Of a DNA stretch of 64,000 bases, positions 44,458-52,629 are shown piece after piece. Numbering within the stretch: the first letter of the stretch is position 1; each line of letters starts with the position of its first letter. A model generated the notes under the pieces. The model saw nothing but the letters and a program-made list of their open reading frames with translations, ran no database searches and was not told where the DNA came from. Where the stretch lies: NCBI GenBank assembly GCA_030752605.1, contig JASMDX010000056.1, positions 3,891-67,890 of the forward strand. The letters run 5' to 3'. Made by a program: the position numbers and the translations under genes. Origin of the DNA: GCA-2731375 sp002731375. Lineage in GTDB: Bacteria > Pseudomonadota > Alphaproteobacteria > GCA-2731375.

Positions 44458-44591
44458 TGAAAGGGCTCCATGGCTCTAAGCCACGGCTCCCAGCCAAGGG
44501 CTGTGCCGGAGGAGGAGGGGACCGGCCCAGCGGCATCAGCCAGGACGGATACGGCTGATGCTGTTTGTTAGCCTGGTGCGCATCGAACAAC
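44458..44591. repeat. Structured intergenic repeat, copy B, in the gap before polA
   Basis: Aligns with the element at 43383 through AAGGGC.CC.TGGC.CTAAG, GTGCCGG.GGA.GAGG, CCCAG..CGGC, GACGGAT.CGGCT and a final GAACAAC just outside. Its first hairpin has TGGCT/AGCCA in place of the other copy's pairs. A second stem, GCATCAGCC (44533-44541) with GGCTGATGC (44553-44561), is nine perfect pairs with GGACGGAT in the loop. The bases differ but folding is kept, which suggests RNA-level selection. The 366 bases between the MBL and polA genes otherwise hold only an AT-rich promoter-like stretch. Confidence 0.6.
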
Positions 44592-44612
44592 TCACAGACT
44601 AAGGGAGGCACA

Positions 44613-44642
44613 TTGACAAATGATTATTTTATAATATTTATA
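44613..44642 (+). promoter_or_regulatory. Possible sigma-70-type promoter for polA
   Basis: TTGACA at 44613-44618 and TTTATA at 44637-44642, 18 bases apart, in an AT-rich block after repeat B. The -35 box is perfect and the -10 box is poor. It could serve polA, whose start lies 136 bases downstream. Confidence 0.35.
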
Positions 44643-44777
44643 TATCTTTTATTGGGCGCATAATATATTTCGGACTACCCAATAAGGCATTTGTCAGCGC
44701 TGAATCTTGGCGATTGGTTTTGTTGGCTGCGCATTGACATCATTCCACCCATGGCCCGGTCATGGCATAGTGGCGTC

Positions 44778-47606
44778 ATGAGCGAGCAAAACAGCACCAC
44801 CTCCACTAAGCCATCCAGCCAGCACGTGGCGGGTGGCGGGCAACCGGGCCATCTCTATCTGGTCGACGGTTCCGCCTATATCTTCCGCGCCTATCACGCC
44901 CTACCGCCGCTGACCCGCAAGAGCGACGGATTGCCCATCGGTGCCGTTTCGGGCTTTTGCAACATGCTCTCGAAATTGGTCGATGATGTGCGCAATGATG
45001 GCGAGGTGGATTACTTCGCGGTGATCTTTGATGCCGCGCGCAAGACCTTCCGCAACGATATTTATCCCGAATACAAGGCTCATCGCCCGCCGCCGCCAGA
45101 GGATCTGCAGCCGCAGTTTCCCCTGGTGAAGCGGGCCAGCGAAGCCTTCAGCCTGGCAACCATCGAAATGCCCGGCTTCGAGGCCGATGATATCATCGCT
45201 ACCTATGCCCGTCAGGCCAGGGAGGCCGGCATGCAGGTCACCATCGTTAGTTCCGACAAGGATCTGATGCAGCTGATAGGCGGCGGCGTGGTCATGCATG
45301 ATCCCATGAAGCAGCGCCGCATCGGCCCGGACGAGGTGTATGAGAAATTCGGCGTTGGACCGGACCGGGTTATCGATGTGCAGGCACTGTGCGGTGATGC
45401 CACGGACAATGTACCCGGCGTGCCCGGCATCGGCGTCAAGACCGCTGCGCTGTTGATAAACGAATATGGCGATCTGGACGGCGTGTTGGCGCGGGCCGAG
45501 GAAATCAAACAGCCAAAGCGGCGGCAAAACTTGATTGACCATGCTGATCTGGCCCGGGTCAGCCGTGATTTGGTCACTCTGAAGGATGATGTGCCGGTGG
45601 AACAGCCCCTGGACGAGCTGGGCCTACGGGAGCCGGAGGCGGAGGTGCTGCTGGATTTCATGGCTGAGATGGGCCTGGAACGCTTGGCTGGGCGCATCGC
45701 GCAACGTTTGGGCGGCGAGGTGCCGGAGGCCGTGGCGCTGGCGGAGGCGGAAACGGCACCGGCGCTTGATTATCAATGTATCCAAACCCTGGCGGAGCTT
45801 GAAAGCTGGATCGAAAGGGCCCGCGCCGCTGGCGTCGTGGCAGTGGATACGGAGACCACATCCCTGGACGCCATGGCGGCGAATCTGGTGGGGGTCTCTC
45901 TCTCTATTGAGCCGGGCCAGGCCTGCTATATCCCCCTGGGCCACAAGGGCCCAGTGCCGGAAGGCGAGCTGGATTTGGGCGGAACTGCCGATACGGCTCC
46001 GGAGCAGATCCCCCTGGATCGTGCCCTGGATCTGCTCCGCCCTCTGCTGGCCGATCCGTCGGTCTTGAAGATAGGGCAGAATCTGAAATACGACATGCTG
46101 GTGCTGCGCCGCTATGACATCGAAATCACGCCGCTCGATGACACCATGTTGCTGTCCTATGTGACGGAAGGCGGCATGCACGGCCATGGGATGGACGAGC
46201 TATCCAAACTGCACCTGGATATCGCGCCGATCCCCTTCAAGGAGGTGGCGGGCAGCGGCAAATCACAGATCACATTTGATCAGGTACCGTTGGACAAAGC
46301 GGTGGAATACGCGGCTGAGGACGCGGATCTGACCCTGCGTCTGTACCGGCGCCTAAAGCCGCAACTGCTCGTCAGCCGCAAGACCGCCGTTTATGAAACC
46401 CTGGAGCGGCCTCTGGTGCCGGTGCTCGTCGATATGGAACAGGCCGGTATTCTGGTCGATCGGGCCGAACTGGTGCGGCTGTCAGCCGACTTTGCGGGCC
46501 GTATCGTTACCCTGGAAGGGCAGATCCACGAGCTGGCCGGCGAGGCCTTCAACGTCAATTCGCCGAAACAGCTGGGCGAAATCCTGTTCGACAAGATGTC
46601 CATACCTGGCGGCAAGAAAACAAAGACCGGTGCCTATGGAACCGGTGCCGATGTTTTGGAAGGACTGGCCGCGCAGGGCCACGACCTGCCGCTGCGGGTG
46701 CTGGAATACCGTCAGTTGGCAAAGCTAAAAAGCACCTATACGGACGCCCTGCAAAACCAGATCAACCCCACCACGGGACGGGTCCATACCTCGTACGCCA
46801 TGGCGGCGACGTCCACAGGGCGCCTGGCCTCCACCGATCCGAACCTGCAGAACATTCCCGTCAGGACCGAGGAAGGTCGGCGCATCCGCAAGGCCTTTAT
46901 CGCGGCGCCGGGCCATAAACTGTTGAGCGCGGATTATTCCCAGATCGAACTGCGCATCCTGGCCCATATCGCCGATATCACCGCCCTGCGCGAGGCCTTT
47001 CATGATGGCCTCGATATTCACGCTATGACGGCGGCGCAGGTTTTTAATCTGCCTATAAAGGATATGGATCCGATGATCCGCCGCCGGGCCAAGGCGATAA
47101 ATTTCGGCATCATCTATGGTATCTCCGCCTTTGGCCTGGCTAACAATCTGGGTATCGAACGGGGCGAGGCGCAGGATTACATCAATGCCTATTTCGAACG
47201 CTATCCAGGTATCCGCACCTATATGGAAAAAACCAAGGAAAGCTGCCGCGAGCTTGGTTATGTGGAAACCATTCATGGCCGCCGGGTGCATATGCCTGGC
47301 ATCAACGACAAGAATGGTGCGCGGCGCGGCTTTCACGAACGGGCCGCCATCAACGCGCCCATTCAAGGCTCGGCGGCGGATGTGATCCGCCGCGCCATGG
47401 TCGCCATGCCGGATGCCTTGGCCGCGGCGGGGCTGAATGCGACTATGCTGCTGCAGGTGCACGATGAACTGGTCTTTGAAGTGCCCGAAGGGGAGGCCGA
47501 GGAAACGGTCACGGTGGCCAAATGGGTAATGGAAGGCGCGGCGCATTTATCCGTGCCCCTGGTTGTCGATGCCGGGACTGGCAATAGTTGGGACGAAGCA
47601 CATTAG
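44778..47606 (+). CDS. polA: DNA polymerase I
   Basis: 942 residues with three domains: 5'-nuclease (about 23-320; LYLVDGSAYIFRAYHALPP, FEADDIIATYA), 3'-5' exonuclease (about 345-535; VAVDTETTSLDAM and KIGQNLKYDMLVL, so proofreading residues are kept), and the polymerase. The polymerase has motif A LLSADYSQIELRILAH, motif B RRRAKAINFGIIYG and motif C LQVHDELVFEVP. I chose the ATG at 44778 (MSEQNSTT). An upstream TTG at 44691 adds 29 residues with no family match. It is a repair and replication enzyme. Confidence 0.97.
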   Translation: MSEQNSTTSTKPSSQHVAGGGQPGHLYLVDGSAYIFRAYHALPPLTRKSDGLPIGAVSGFCNMLSKLVDDVRNDGEVDYFAVIFDAARKTFRNDIYPEYKAHRPPPPEDLQPQFPLVKRASEAFSLATIEMPGFEADDIIATYARQAREAGMQVTIVSSDKDLMQLIGGGVVMHDPMKQRRIGPDEVYEKFGVGPDRVIDVQALCGDATDNVPGVPGIGVKTAALLINEYGDLDGVLARAEEIKQPKRRQNLIDHADLARVSRDLVTLKDDVPVEQPLDELGLREPEAEVLLDFMAEMGLERLAGRIAQRLGGEVPEAVALAEAETAPALDYQCIQTLAELESWIERARAAGVVAVDTETTSLDAMAANLVGVSLSIEPGQACYIPLGHKGPVPEGELDLGGTADTAPEQIPLDRALDLLRPLLADPSVLKIGQNLKYDMLVLRRYDIEITPLDDTMLLSYVTEGGMHGHGMDELSKLHLDIAPIPFKEVAGSGKSQITFDQVPLDKAVEYAAEDADLTLRLYRRLKPQLLVSRKTAVYETLERPLVPVLVDMEQAGILVDRAELVRLSADFAGRIVTLEGQIHELAGEAFNVNSPKQLGEILFDKMSIPGGKKTKTGAYGTGADVLEGLAAQGHDLPLRVLEYRQLAKLKSTYTDALQNQINPTTGRVHTSYAMAATSTGRLASTDPNLQNIPVRTEEGRRIRKAFIAAPGHKLLSADYSQIELRILAHIADITALREAFHDGLDIHAMTAAQVFNLPIKDMDPMIRRRAKAINFGIIYGISAFGLANNLGIERGEAQDYINAYFERYPGIRTYMEKTKESCRELGYVETIHGRRVHMPGINDKNGARRGFHERAAINAPIQGSAADVIRRAMVAMPDALAAAGLNATMLLQVHDELVFEVPEGEAEETVTVAKWVMEGAAHLSVPLVVDAGTGNSWDEAH

Positions 47607-47625
47607 CTAATTTTCGCGGAGGACA

Positions 47626-48362
47626 ATGAGGAAAGGTTTGGGGCGAAAACTGAGACTAGGCAGCGGGTAGGTGCTGTTCGTTTTTGTGACCACGCATTTC
47701 ATCAATCATACCTTGGGCAATATATCCCTTGGCGCCATGGAGGCCGGGCGTGAAGTCTTTACGGCGCTATGGCGCAACTGGCCGGCGACCATCTTGTTCT
47801 ATGGCGCCATACTAGTGCATGCTTTGGCGACCCTGGGCGTGCATGAATTTTTCGGCGTCAACGACAGCTATCTCTATGAAATCCTGAAAATATGGGTGTT
47901 CGAGCCGCTGTATGGCTGGCTAGCGGCCCTGGCAGGGGGCTATGGCTGTATTGGTTTGCACCAATGGCTGCGCCTGAAACCCTGGTACAGTCGAGCCTGC
48001 CTCTGGCTGCTGACCGCTGCTCTGTTGTTGCCGGCTCTGGCACTCTCTGGTTTTGCTAGCGTTGGAAAACAGATCGCCCTGTGGACGCAAGACTAGGCCT
48101 GGATGATTGCGTTCATCGCGTCAGTTAAGTTCAGCGTACCTGTTAGCGAGCTGAAGGAATTTGCCGTGCAGACGGTGATCTCCAGCTTTGTCGCGGCGCG
48201 CGCCGGCGCTGACCTTTCGGCTTTCGAGGCGCGTGAGATCACCGTACGGGGCCGGGCGGAGGCAATGGCCGTGCATCTAATCACCTTGCGCGCGATTTGC
48301 CCCAGACCGAGGCGGCTCCGCCACGCCGCGCCGCCGTGGTGGCCGCGTCCTCGTCAAGGTAG
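47626..48362 (+). pseudogene. Remnant of an adenylate-cyclase-type gene with N-terminal membrane domain
   Basis: A strong GGAGG site precedes ATG 47626: MRKGLGRKLRLGSG, then TAG at 47668-47670, then in frame VLFVFVTTHFINHTLGNISL, GAMEAGREVFTALWRNWPAT and a multi-helix membrane part like that of alphaproteobacterial membrane-anchored class III cyclases. A second in-frame TAG at 48094 and a short tail with EFAVQTVISSF and FEAREITVRGRAEAMAVHLI follow, like the end of a cyclase. A final frame slip gives ARDLPQTEAAPP and a stop near 48362. The whole ferredoxin-like/cyclase core is missing. The family assignment rests on recalled resemblance. Confidence 0.6.
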
Positions 48363-48373
48363 CGGTATAGCGC

Positions 48374-48407
48374 AAAGAAAAAGGGGCCGCGCCGGACTGG
48401 CGCGGCC
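48374..48407 (-). terminator. Intrinsic terminator of groEL
   Basis: On the minus strand, GGCCGCGCC pairs perfectly with GGCGCGGCC around an AGTCC loop and runs into CCTTTTTCTTT. It lies 40 bases beyond the groEL stop and is a textbook rho-independent terminator. Confidence 0.9.
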
Positions 48408-48446
48408 TCTAAATCGTTGGGGTTATGTGCGTATTGGTGAACCGGC

Positions 48447-50129
48447 TTAGAAGCCCATGCCACCCATACCGCCCATGCCACCCATGCCACCCATGTCGCC
48501 CATGCCACCCATATCAGGCATGGCGGGGGCGCCGCCCGCAGCCTTCTTGGCAGGCTTGTCGGCGACCATGGCTTCCGTGGTGATCAACAGGCCCGAGACG
48601 GAGGCCGCATCCTGCAGGGCGGTACGAACCACCTTGAGCGGATCGACGATGCCGTCCTTGACCATGTCCACATACTTCTCGGTCTGTGCGTTGAAGCCCC
48701 AGCTGGTGTTCTTGCTCTCCATCACCTTGGAGGCGACAACGGCACCATCCACGCCCGCGTTCTCGGCGATTTGCCGGATCGGGGCCTGCAGTGCGCGGCG
48801 GATGATATCGATGCCCGCCTGCTGGTCGTGATTCTTGACCTTCAGCTTATCCAGGGCGCGGCTGGCATAGACCAGGGCGCAACCGCCACCGGGCACGATG
48901 CCTTCCTCGACCGCGGCCCGTGTCGAGGCCAGGGCGTCATCGACGCGGTCCTTGCGCTCTTTTACTTCGACCTCGGTCGCGCCGCCAACCTTGATGACGG
49001 CGACGCCGCCGGCCAGCTTGGCCAGACGTTCGTGCAGCTTTTCCTTGTCGTACTCAGACGTGGTTTCGTCGGCCTGAGCCCGGATCTGGCTGCAACGGGA
49101 GGCGATGCCGCCCTTTTTGCCCGCGCCGTTGACGATCACCGTATCTTCCTTGGTCATGGAGACCCGCTTGGCGGTACCCAGCATGTCCAGGGTGACGCTT
49201 TCCAGCTTGATGCCCAGATCTTCCGAGATCACCTGACCACCGGTCAGAATGGCGATGTCTTCCAACATGGCCTTGCGCCGGTCACCAAAGCCAGGGGCCT
49301 TGACGGCGGCAACCTTCAGGCCGCCACGCAATTTGTTGACCACCAGGGTGGCCAGGGCCTCGCCCTCCACATCCTCGGCGATGATCAGCAGGGGCCGGCC
49401 GGATTGTACGACCGCTTCCAGGATCGGCAGCATGGATTGCAACGAGGTCAGCTTGCTTTCGTGCAGCAGGATGTACGGATTTTCCTGCTCGGAAACCATC
49501 TTTTCCGCGTTGGTGATGAAATAAGGCGAAAGATAGCCCCGGTCGAACTGCATGCCTTCAACCACGTCCAGCTCGGTATCCAGGCTCTGCGCCTCTTCCA
49601 CCGTGATGACGCCTTCGTTGCCGACTTTCTCCATCGCCGTGGCGATCATGTCGCCGATCTCGGACTCGCCGTTGGCGGAGATGGCGCCAACCTGGGCGAC
49701 CTCTTTACGGCCGGAAACCTTCTTCGCGCTTTTCTGCAGGGCGTCGACCACCGCCTCGACGGCCAGGTCAACGCCGCGGCGCAGATCCATGGGGTTCATG
49801 CCGGCGGCGACGGACTTGGCACCTTCACGCACGATGGCCTGGGCCAGCACCGTGGCGGTGGTGGTGCCGTCACCAGCGACGTCATTGGTCTTGGACGCGA
49901 CTTCACGGAGCATCTGGGCGCCCATGTTCTCGAACTTGTCCTTCAGCTCGATCTCCTTGGCGACGGCGACGCCGTCCTTGGTGACGCGCGGGGCGCCGAA
50001 AGATTTGTCCAGCACCACGTTGCGGCCCTTGGGACCCAGGGTCACCTTGACCGCATTGGCCAGGACATCGACGCCGCGCAACATGCGATCGCGGGCCTCG
50101 GTATCAAATTTAATTTCCTTGGCAGCCAT
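48447..50129 (-). CDS. groEL: 60 kDa chaperonin
   Basis: 560 residues: MAAKEIKFDTEARDRMLRGV, TLGPKGRNVVLDKSFGAPRV, VAGDGTTTATVLAQAI (ATP site), and the apical and equatorial segments are all standard. The C-terminus is the flexible Gly-Gly-Met tail, ending in several GGM units. It forms the folding chamber with GroES, whose gene lies 60 bases upstream. The operator and terminator around the pair are both visible. Confidence 0.98.
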   Translation of the reverse strand: MAAKEIKFDTEARDRMLRGVDVLANAVKVTLGPKGRNVVLDKSFGAPRVTKDGVAVAKEIELKDKFENMGAQMLREVASKTNDVAGDGTTTATVLAQAIVREGAKSVAAGMNPMDLRRGVDLAVEAVVDALQKSAKKVSGRKEVAQVGAISANGESEIGDMIATAMEKVGNEGVITVEEAQSLDTELDVVEGMQFDRGYLSPYFITNAEKMVSEQENPYILLHESKLTSLQSMLPILEAVVQSGRPLLIIAEDVEGEALATLVVNKLRGGLKVAAVKAPGFGDRRKAMLEDIAILTGGQVISEDLGIKLESVTLDMLGTAKRVSMTKEDTVIVNGAGKKGGIASRCSQIRAQADETTSEYDKEKLHERLAKLAGGVAVIKVGGATEVEVKERKDRVDDALASTRAAVEEGIVPGGGCALVYASRALDKLKVKNHDQQAGIDIIRRALQAPIRQIAENAGVDGAVVASKVMESKNTSWGFNAQTEKYVDMVKDGIVDPLKVVRTALQDAASVSGLLITTEAMVADKPAKKAAGGAPAMPDMGGMGDMGGMGGMGGMGGMGF

Positions 50130-50189
50130 GCTTTTTGGCCTCCTTTAGTATTGATGTAAGCCAGAGCGTAAGAAGAGCAAAAGCAACCG

Positions 50190-50528
50190 TTAGGCCGCTT
50201 TTTTGCCCTTTTTCGCTTTTTTGGCGGGCTTGGCGGGTTTGTCCGAAAGCACGGCCATGATGTCGGTTTCGTTCATGATCAGCAGTTCCTGGCCGTCCAA
50301 GGTTACCTCGGTGCCGGACCATTTGCCGAACAGTATGCGGTCACCGTTCTTCACGGTGAGGGCAACGCGTTCGCCATTTTCGTCGCGGGCACCGGGGCCG
50401 ACGCCCATGATGATGCCTTGCATTGGTTTTTCCTGCGCCGTATCGGGAATGATAATTCCGCCGGCGGTTTTGGTGTCCTCATCGGCGCGCTTGATCAGCA
50501 CGCGGTCGTTCAGCGGACGAAGCTTCAT
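50190..50528 (-). CDS. groES: 10 kDa co-chaperonin
   Basis: 112 residues: MKLRPLNDRVLIKRADEDTK, then GGIIIPDTAQEKPMQG (mobile loop), and DRILFGKWSGTEVTLDGQEL. The last about 15 residues form a Lys/Ala-rich tail (KPAKPAKKAKKGKKAA) longer than in most GroES. The ATG at 50528 is chosen; an upstream frame adds a non-conserved leader. Preceded by a CIRCE operator. Confidence 0.97.
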   Translation of the reverse strand: MKLRPLNDRVLIKRADEDTKTAGGIIIPDTAQEKPMQGIIMGVGPGARDENGERVALTVKNGDRILFGKWSGTEVTLDGQELLIMNETDIMAVLSDKPAKPAKKAKKGKKAA

Positions 50529-50613
50529 GGAGTCCTCACAGTCGCTGTAGGTTGCAAAAAATTCGGTTTCATTGGTAGCTGTATCGCTTTTTTTAGCCGC
50601 CAAGAGCGCTTGC

Positions 50614-50638
50614 TAGCACTCTATGGAGGCGAGTGCCA
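50614..50638. promoter_or_regulatory. CIRCE operator of groES-groEL
   Basis: TAGCACTC (50614-50621), nine bases, then GAGTGCCA (50631-50638): the HrcA-binding inverted repeat with one changed base in the right arm. It lies 86-110 bases upstream of the groES start, so the operon should be heat-induced by release of HrcA. The hrcA gene is not in the window. Confidence 0.85.
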
Positions 50639-50842
50639 GTGATTTAGGCGAGGCGGGCTCCAGGTTCAAGTATTTCTTTTCCGCCCAGCCCAACAAATTT
50701 TATTAGCTACCTTGCCAAATGAGCGCCAAGCCGTTGAATTTGCAGGACTTTCAATAAGATCTTCATGGGATTACATGAAAAATAAAAGAGGTGGTTCGAT
50801 GGGCACAAAAGGAGCAACATCACGGCCACGATATAAACGCAA

Positions 50843-51085
50843 TTGGACCGCTACCGTTTGACGACGGCGGAAATCACCTATCGGCTGCCGGACTGGCCGG
50901 CATTGCTACAGACCTACTTATGGCAGGAATATGATCTGGCGCCGCGCTTTCCCCGCCTGCATGAACTCCTCGCGTTCTGGGAAAGGCATCTGGATGGGCC
51001 ATTGCACTCGGTTCGCGTCGCCTCGGCCAAGCTGATCACGCCATTGCAGTTTCGCCACCTGGACGCCGACGAAATACGGCATTAG
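50843..51085 (+). CDS. Usg family protein
   Basis: 80 residues matching the alphaproteobacterial Usg family: YRLTTAEITYRLPDWPALLQ, TYLWQEYDLAPRFPRLHELL and GPLHSVRVASAKLITP. Function is unknown. The only start in frame is a TTG with no ribosome site close by. A good AAAGGAG stands 30 bases further up, right before ATC-ACG-GCC-ACG-ATA-TAA-ACG-CAA in the same frame. The original start may therefore have been ATG (now ATC), with a TAA now cutting the leader. Expression is doubtful. Confidence 0.75.
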   Translation: MDRYRLTTAEITYRLPDWPALLQTYLWQEYDLAPRFPRLHELLAFWERHLDGPLHSVRVASAKLITPLQFRHLDADEIRH

Positions 51086-51113
51086 GGCATATTTTGATAT
51101 TCATCGGGTCGCT

Positions 51114-51148
51114 GGGCTGCCTAGTGGTTGTGATCCCATGGGCAGCCC
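51114..51148. terminator. Hairpin between convergent usg and flavin reductase genes
   Basis: GGGCTGCC (51114-51121) and GGCAGCCC (51141-51148) pair perfectly across a 19-base loop. No T-run follows on either strand, so termination is inferred from position only. Confidence 0.4.
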
Positions 51149-51174
51149 GGCGTCTCCGATAAAGTGGACCGGTC

Positions 51175-51675
51175 CTAGCCGCCGTAAAAGACGTTGTCGC
51201 CCAGTTCCTTCATTTCCAGGATCGCTTCATCGGCGCGGCCTTCGGGTTCCTTGGCTACATTGGCGTCGACCACTTCGCCGACCAGGATGTGGTGATCGCC
51301 TTGTTCGACGATCTCGACGATCTTGCATTGTACGGAGGCGACGGCGTTATCTAGAACAGGGGCGCCGTTGCCGCCCATCGTGAAGGGCTCGCCGCTGATG
51401 GTATCGCCGTCGCGGGTGGCGGGCTTGAAAAAGCCGAAGGCCATGCCCTGCTGCCCCTTGCCCAGCATGTTCAGGGTGAAATTGCCGGCTGCCTTGGCGA
51501 TGGTGTAGGCGCCGGAATCCGCTTTTGCCCCGACCACAACCAAGGGCGGCGCGAACGAGGTTTGCGTCACCCAGTTGACCGTGGCGGCAGCGACTTCACC
51601 GTCGTTTTCCGCCGTCATTACATAGATGCCGTAAGGAATCATGCGTAGAGCAGTTTTTTTAGCGTCGTCGTCCAT
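51175..51675 (-). CDS. Flavin reductase-like (FMN-binding) protein
   Basis: 166 residues of the split-barrel flavin reductase family: RMIPYGIYVMTAENDGEVAA, NWVTQTSFAPPLVVVGAKAD, NFTLNMLGKGQQGMAFGFFK, and a late HHILVGEVVDANVA. It probably binds FMN and passes electrons to a partner monooxygenase or acts as a reductase alone. The ATG at 51675 has AAGGAAAA; the upstream extension is not conserved. GST follows upstream on the same strand. Confidence 0.85.
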   Translation of the reverse strand: MDDDAKKTALRMIPYGIYVMTAENDGEVAAATVNWVTQTSFAPPLVVVGAKADSGAYTIAKAAGNFTLNMLGKGQQGMAFGFFKPATRDGDTISGEPFTMGGNGAPVLDNAVASVQCKIVEIVEQGDHHILVGEVVDANVAKEPEGRADEAILEMKELGDNVFYGG

Positions 51676-51742
51676 GGATTTTCCTTTGCTGGAACTGTTT
51701 CGTAATATTACTAATTTTGGTCTTCCCACCTGAAACCGGATA

Positions 51743-52354
51743 TCAGGCCGTGGCGCTGGGCCGGGCCTGCATGCGTCCGTGCCAGGCGGTGATATTCGCC
51801 AGCGATTGATCAATGGGCTGATCCACGCCGGCAAAGAAATCGATGAAGCCGAACAACAGAATATCGGCCAGGGTTAACCGTTCGCCGACGATGAAGCTCT
51901 TACCCGCCATCTGTTGATCCAGCCACTGCAATTTGTCCTGGGCTGCCGCCTTTAAGTCGTCCGCTGCCTGGGGGATGCAGCGCATGCGGCCCTGAAACAT
52001 CTTCAGGCCCGTGGAATAGCGGAAGCCATTGGCCATGGGCTCGCAGATATTGAGGTCAATACGCCGGGTCCACATGCGGGTTTCTGCTTTTTCCTCCGCC
52101 GTGGCGCCAATCAGCGCCGGTTCGGGATGGCGATCCTCAAGATATTCGCAGATCACCGTGATTTCCGCCAGAACGCCGCCGTCATCAAGCTCCAGCGCTG
52201 GGCATTGCCCGGACGGATTGAGCTGAAGATAGTCCGATTGGCGGTTGACGCCGGCCATGATGTCAACCTCTTCCATGGGCAGATCAATGCCCTTTTCCGC
52301 CATGAACATGCGGACAACGCGCGGATTTGGACCGATGGAATTGTATAATTTCAT
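51743..52354 (-). CDS. Glutathione S-transferase
   Basis: 203 residues: a thioredoxin-like N-terminal domain (MKLYNSIGPNPRVVRMFMAE, NPSGQCPALELDDGG with the cis-Pro, EITVICEYLED) and a helical C-terminal domain with GERLTLADILLFGF. It is a cytosolic detoxification or isomerase-type GST; the substrate is unknown. The start lies about 75 bases from a tandem 14-base repeat. Confidence 0.92.
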   Translation of the reverse strand: MKLYNSIGPNPRVVRMFMAEKGIDLPMEEVDIMAGVNRQSDYLQLNPSGQCPALELDDGGVLAEITVICEYLEDRHPEPALIGATAEEKAETRMWTRRIDLNICEPMANGFRYSTGLKMFQGRMRCIPQAADDLKAAAQDKLQWLDQQMAGKSFIVGERLTLADILLFGFIDFFAGVDQPIDQSLANITAWHGRMQARPSATA

Positions 52355-52428
52355 GCTGAATTATTCCCCCTGAATGCTTCTACCCCGCCGGCGCATGTCA
52401 TAGCACATCGCGCCGGTCAAAACCCATA

Positions 52429-52498
52429 GAGATCGCCATGTTGAGATCACTATGTTGATCTCACCACGTTACGAACATCATGTCGCGATCACGATGGC
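52429..52498. repeat. Five degenerate tandem 14-base units upstream of GST gene
   Basis: GAGATCGCCATGTT, GAGATCACTATGTT, GATCTCACCACGTT, ACGAACATCATGTC and GCGATCACGATGGC follow without gaps. The first two differ at two positions, the others more. A GCC-GAA-GGC hairpin (52502-52516) stands next to it. The 275-base gap between the GST and oxidoreductase genes holds no gene. Confidence 0.55.
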
Positions 52499-52629
52499 GG
52501 TTCCCGCCGAAGGCGGGCGCCAGTACCGAATAACACTACCGCCGCCGCGATTGGGCGGTTCTGGATCCCCTGCTTCCCTATACCCCCGTCCGGTTTGCCG
52601 CCTTCGGTCCGCCGTCGTCTAGCGGCAGG

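Noticed and set aside
6746..48362. Reassignment of TAA or TAG to an amino acid to explain the in-frame stops
   Set aside because: Many intact genes in the window end normally at TAA or TAG at the expected family length, and several interrupted genes carry additional deletions or frameshifts. Gene decay is simpler.
48771..50159. Long plus-strand open frame (462 codons) antisense to groEL
   Set aside because: It is the complement of the highly GC-biased groEL frame, has an implausible composition and no family features. groEL on the other strand is unmistakable.
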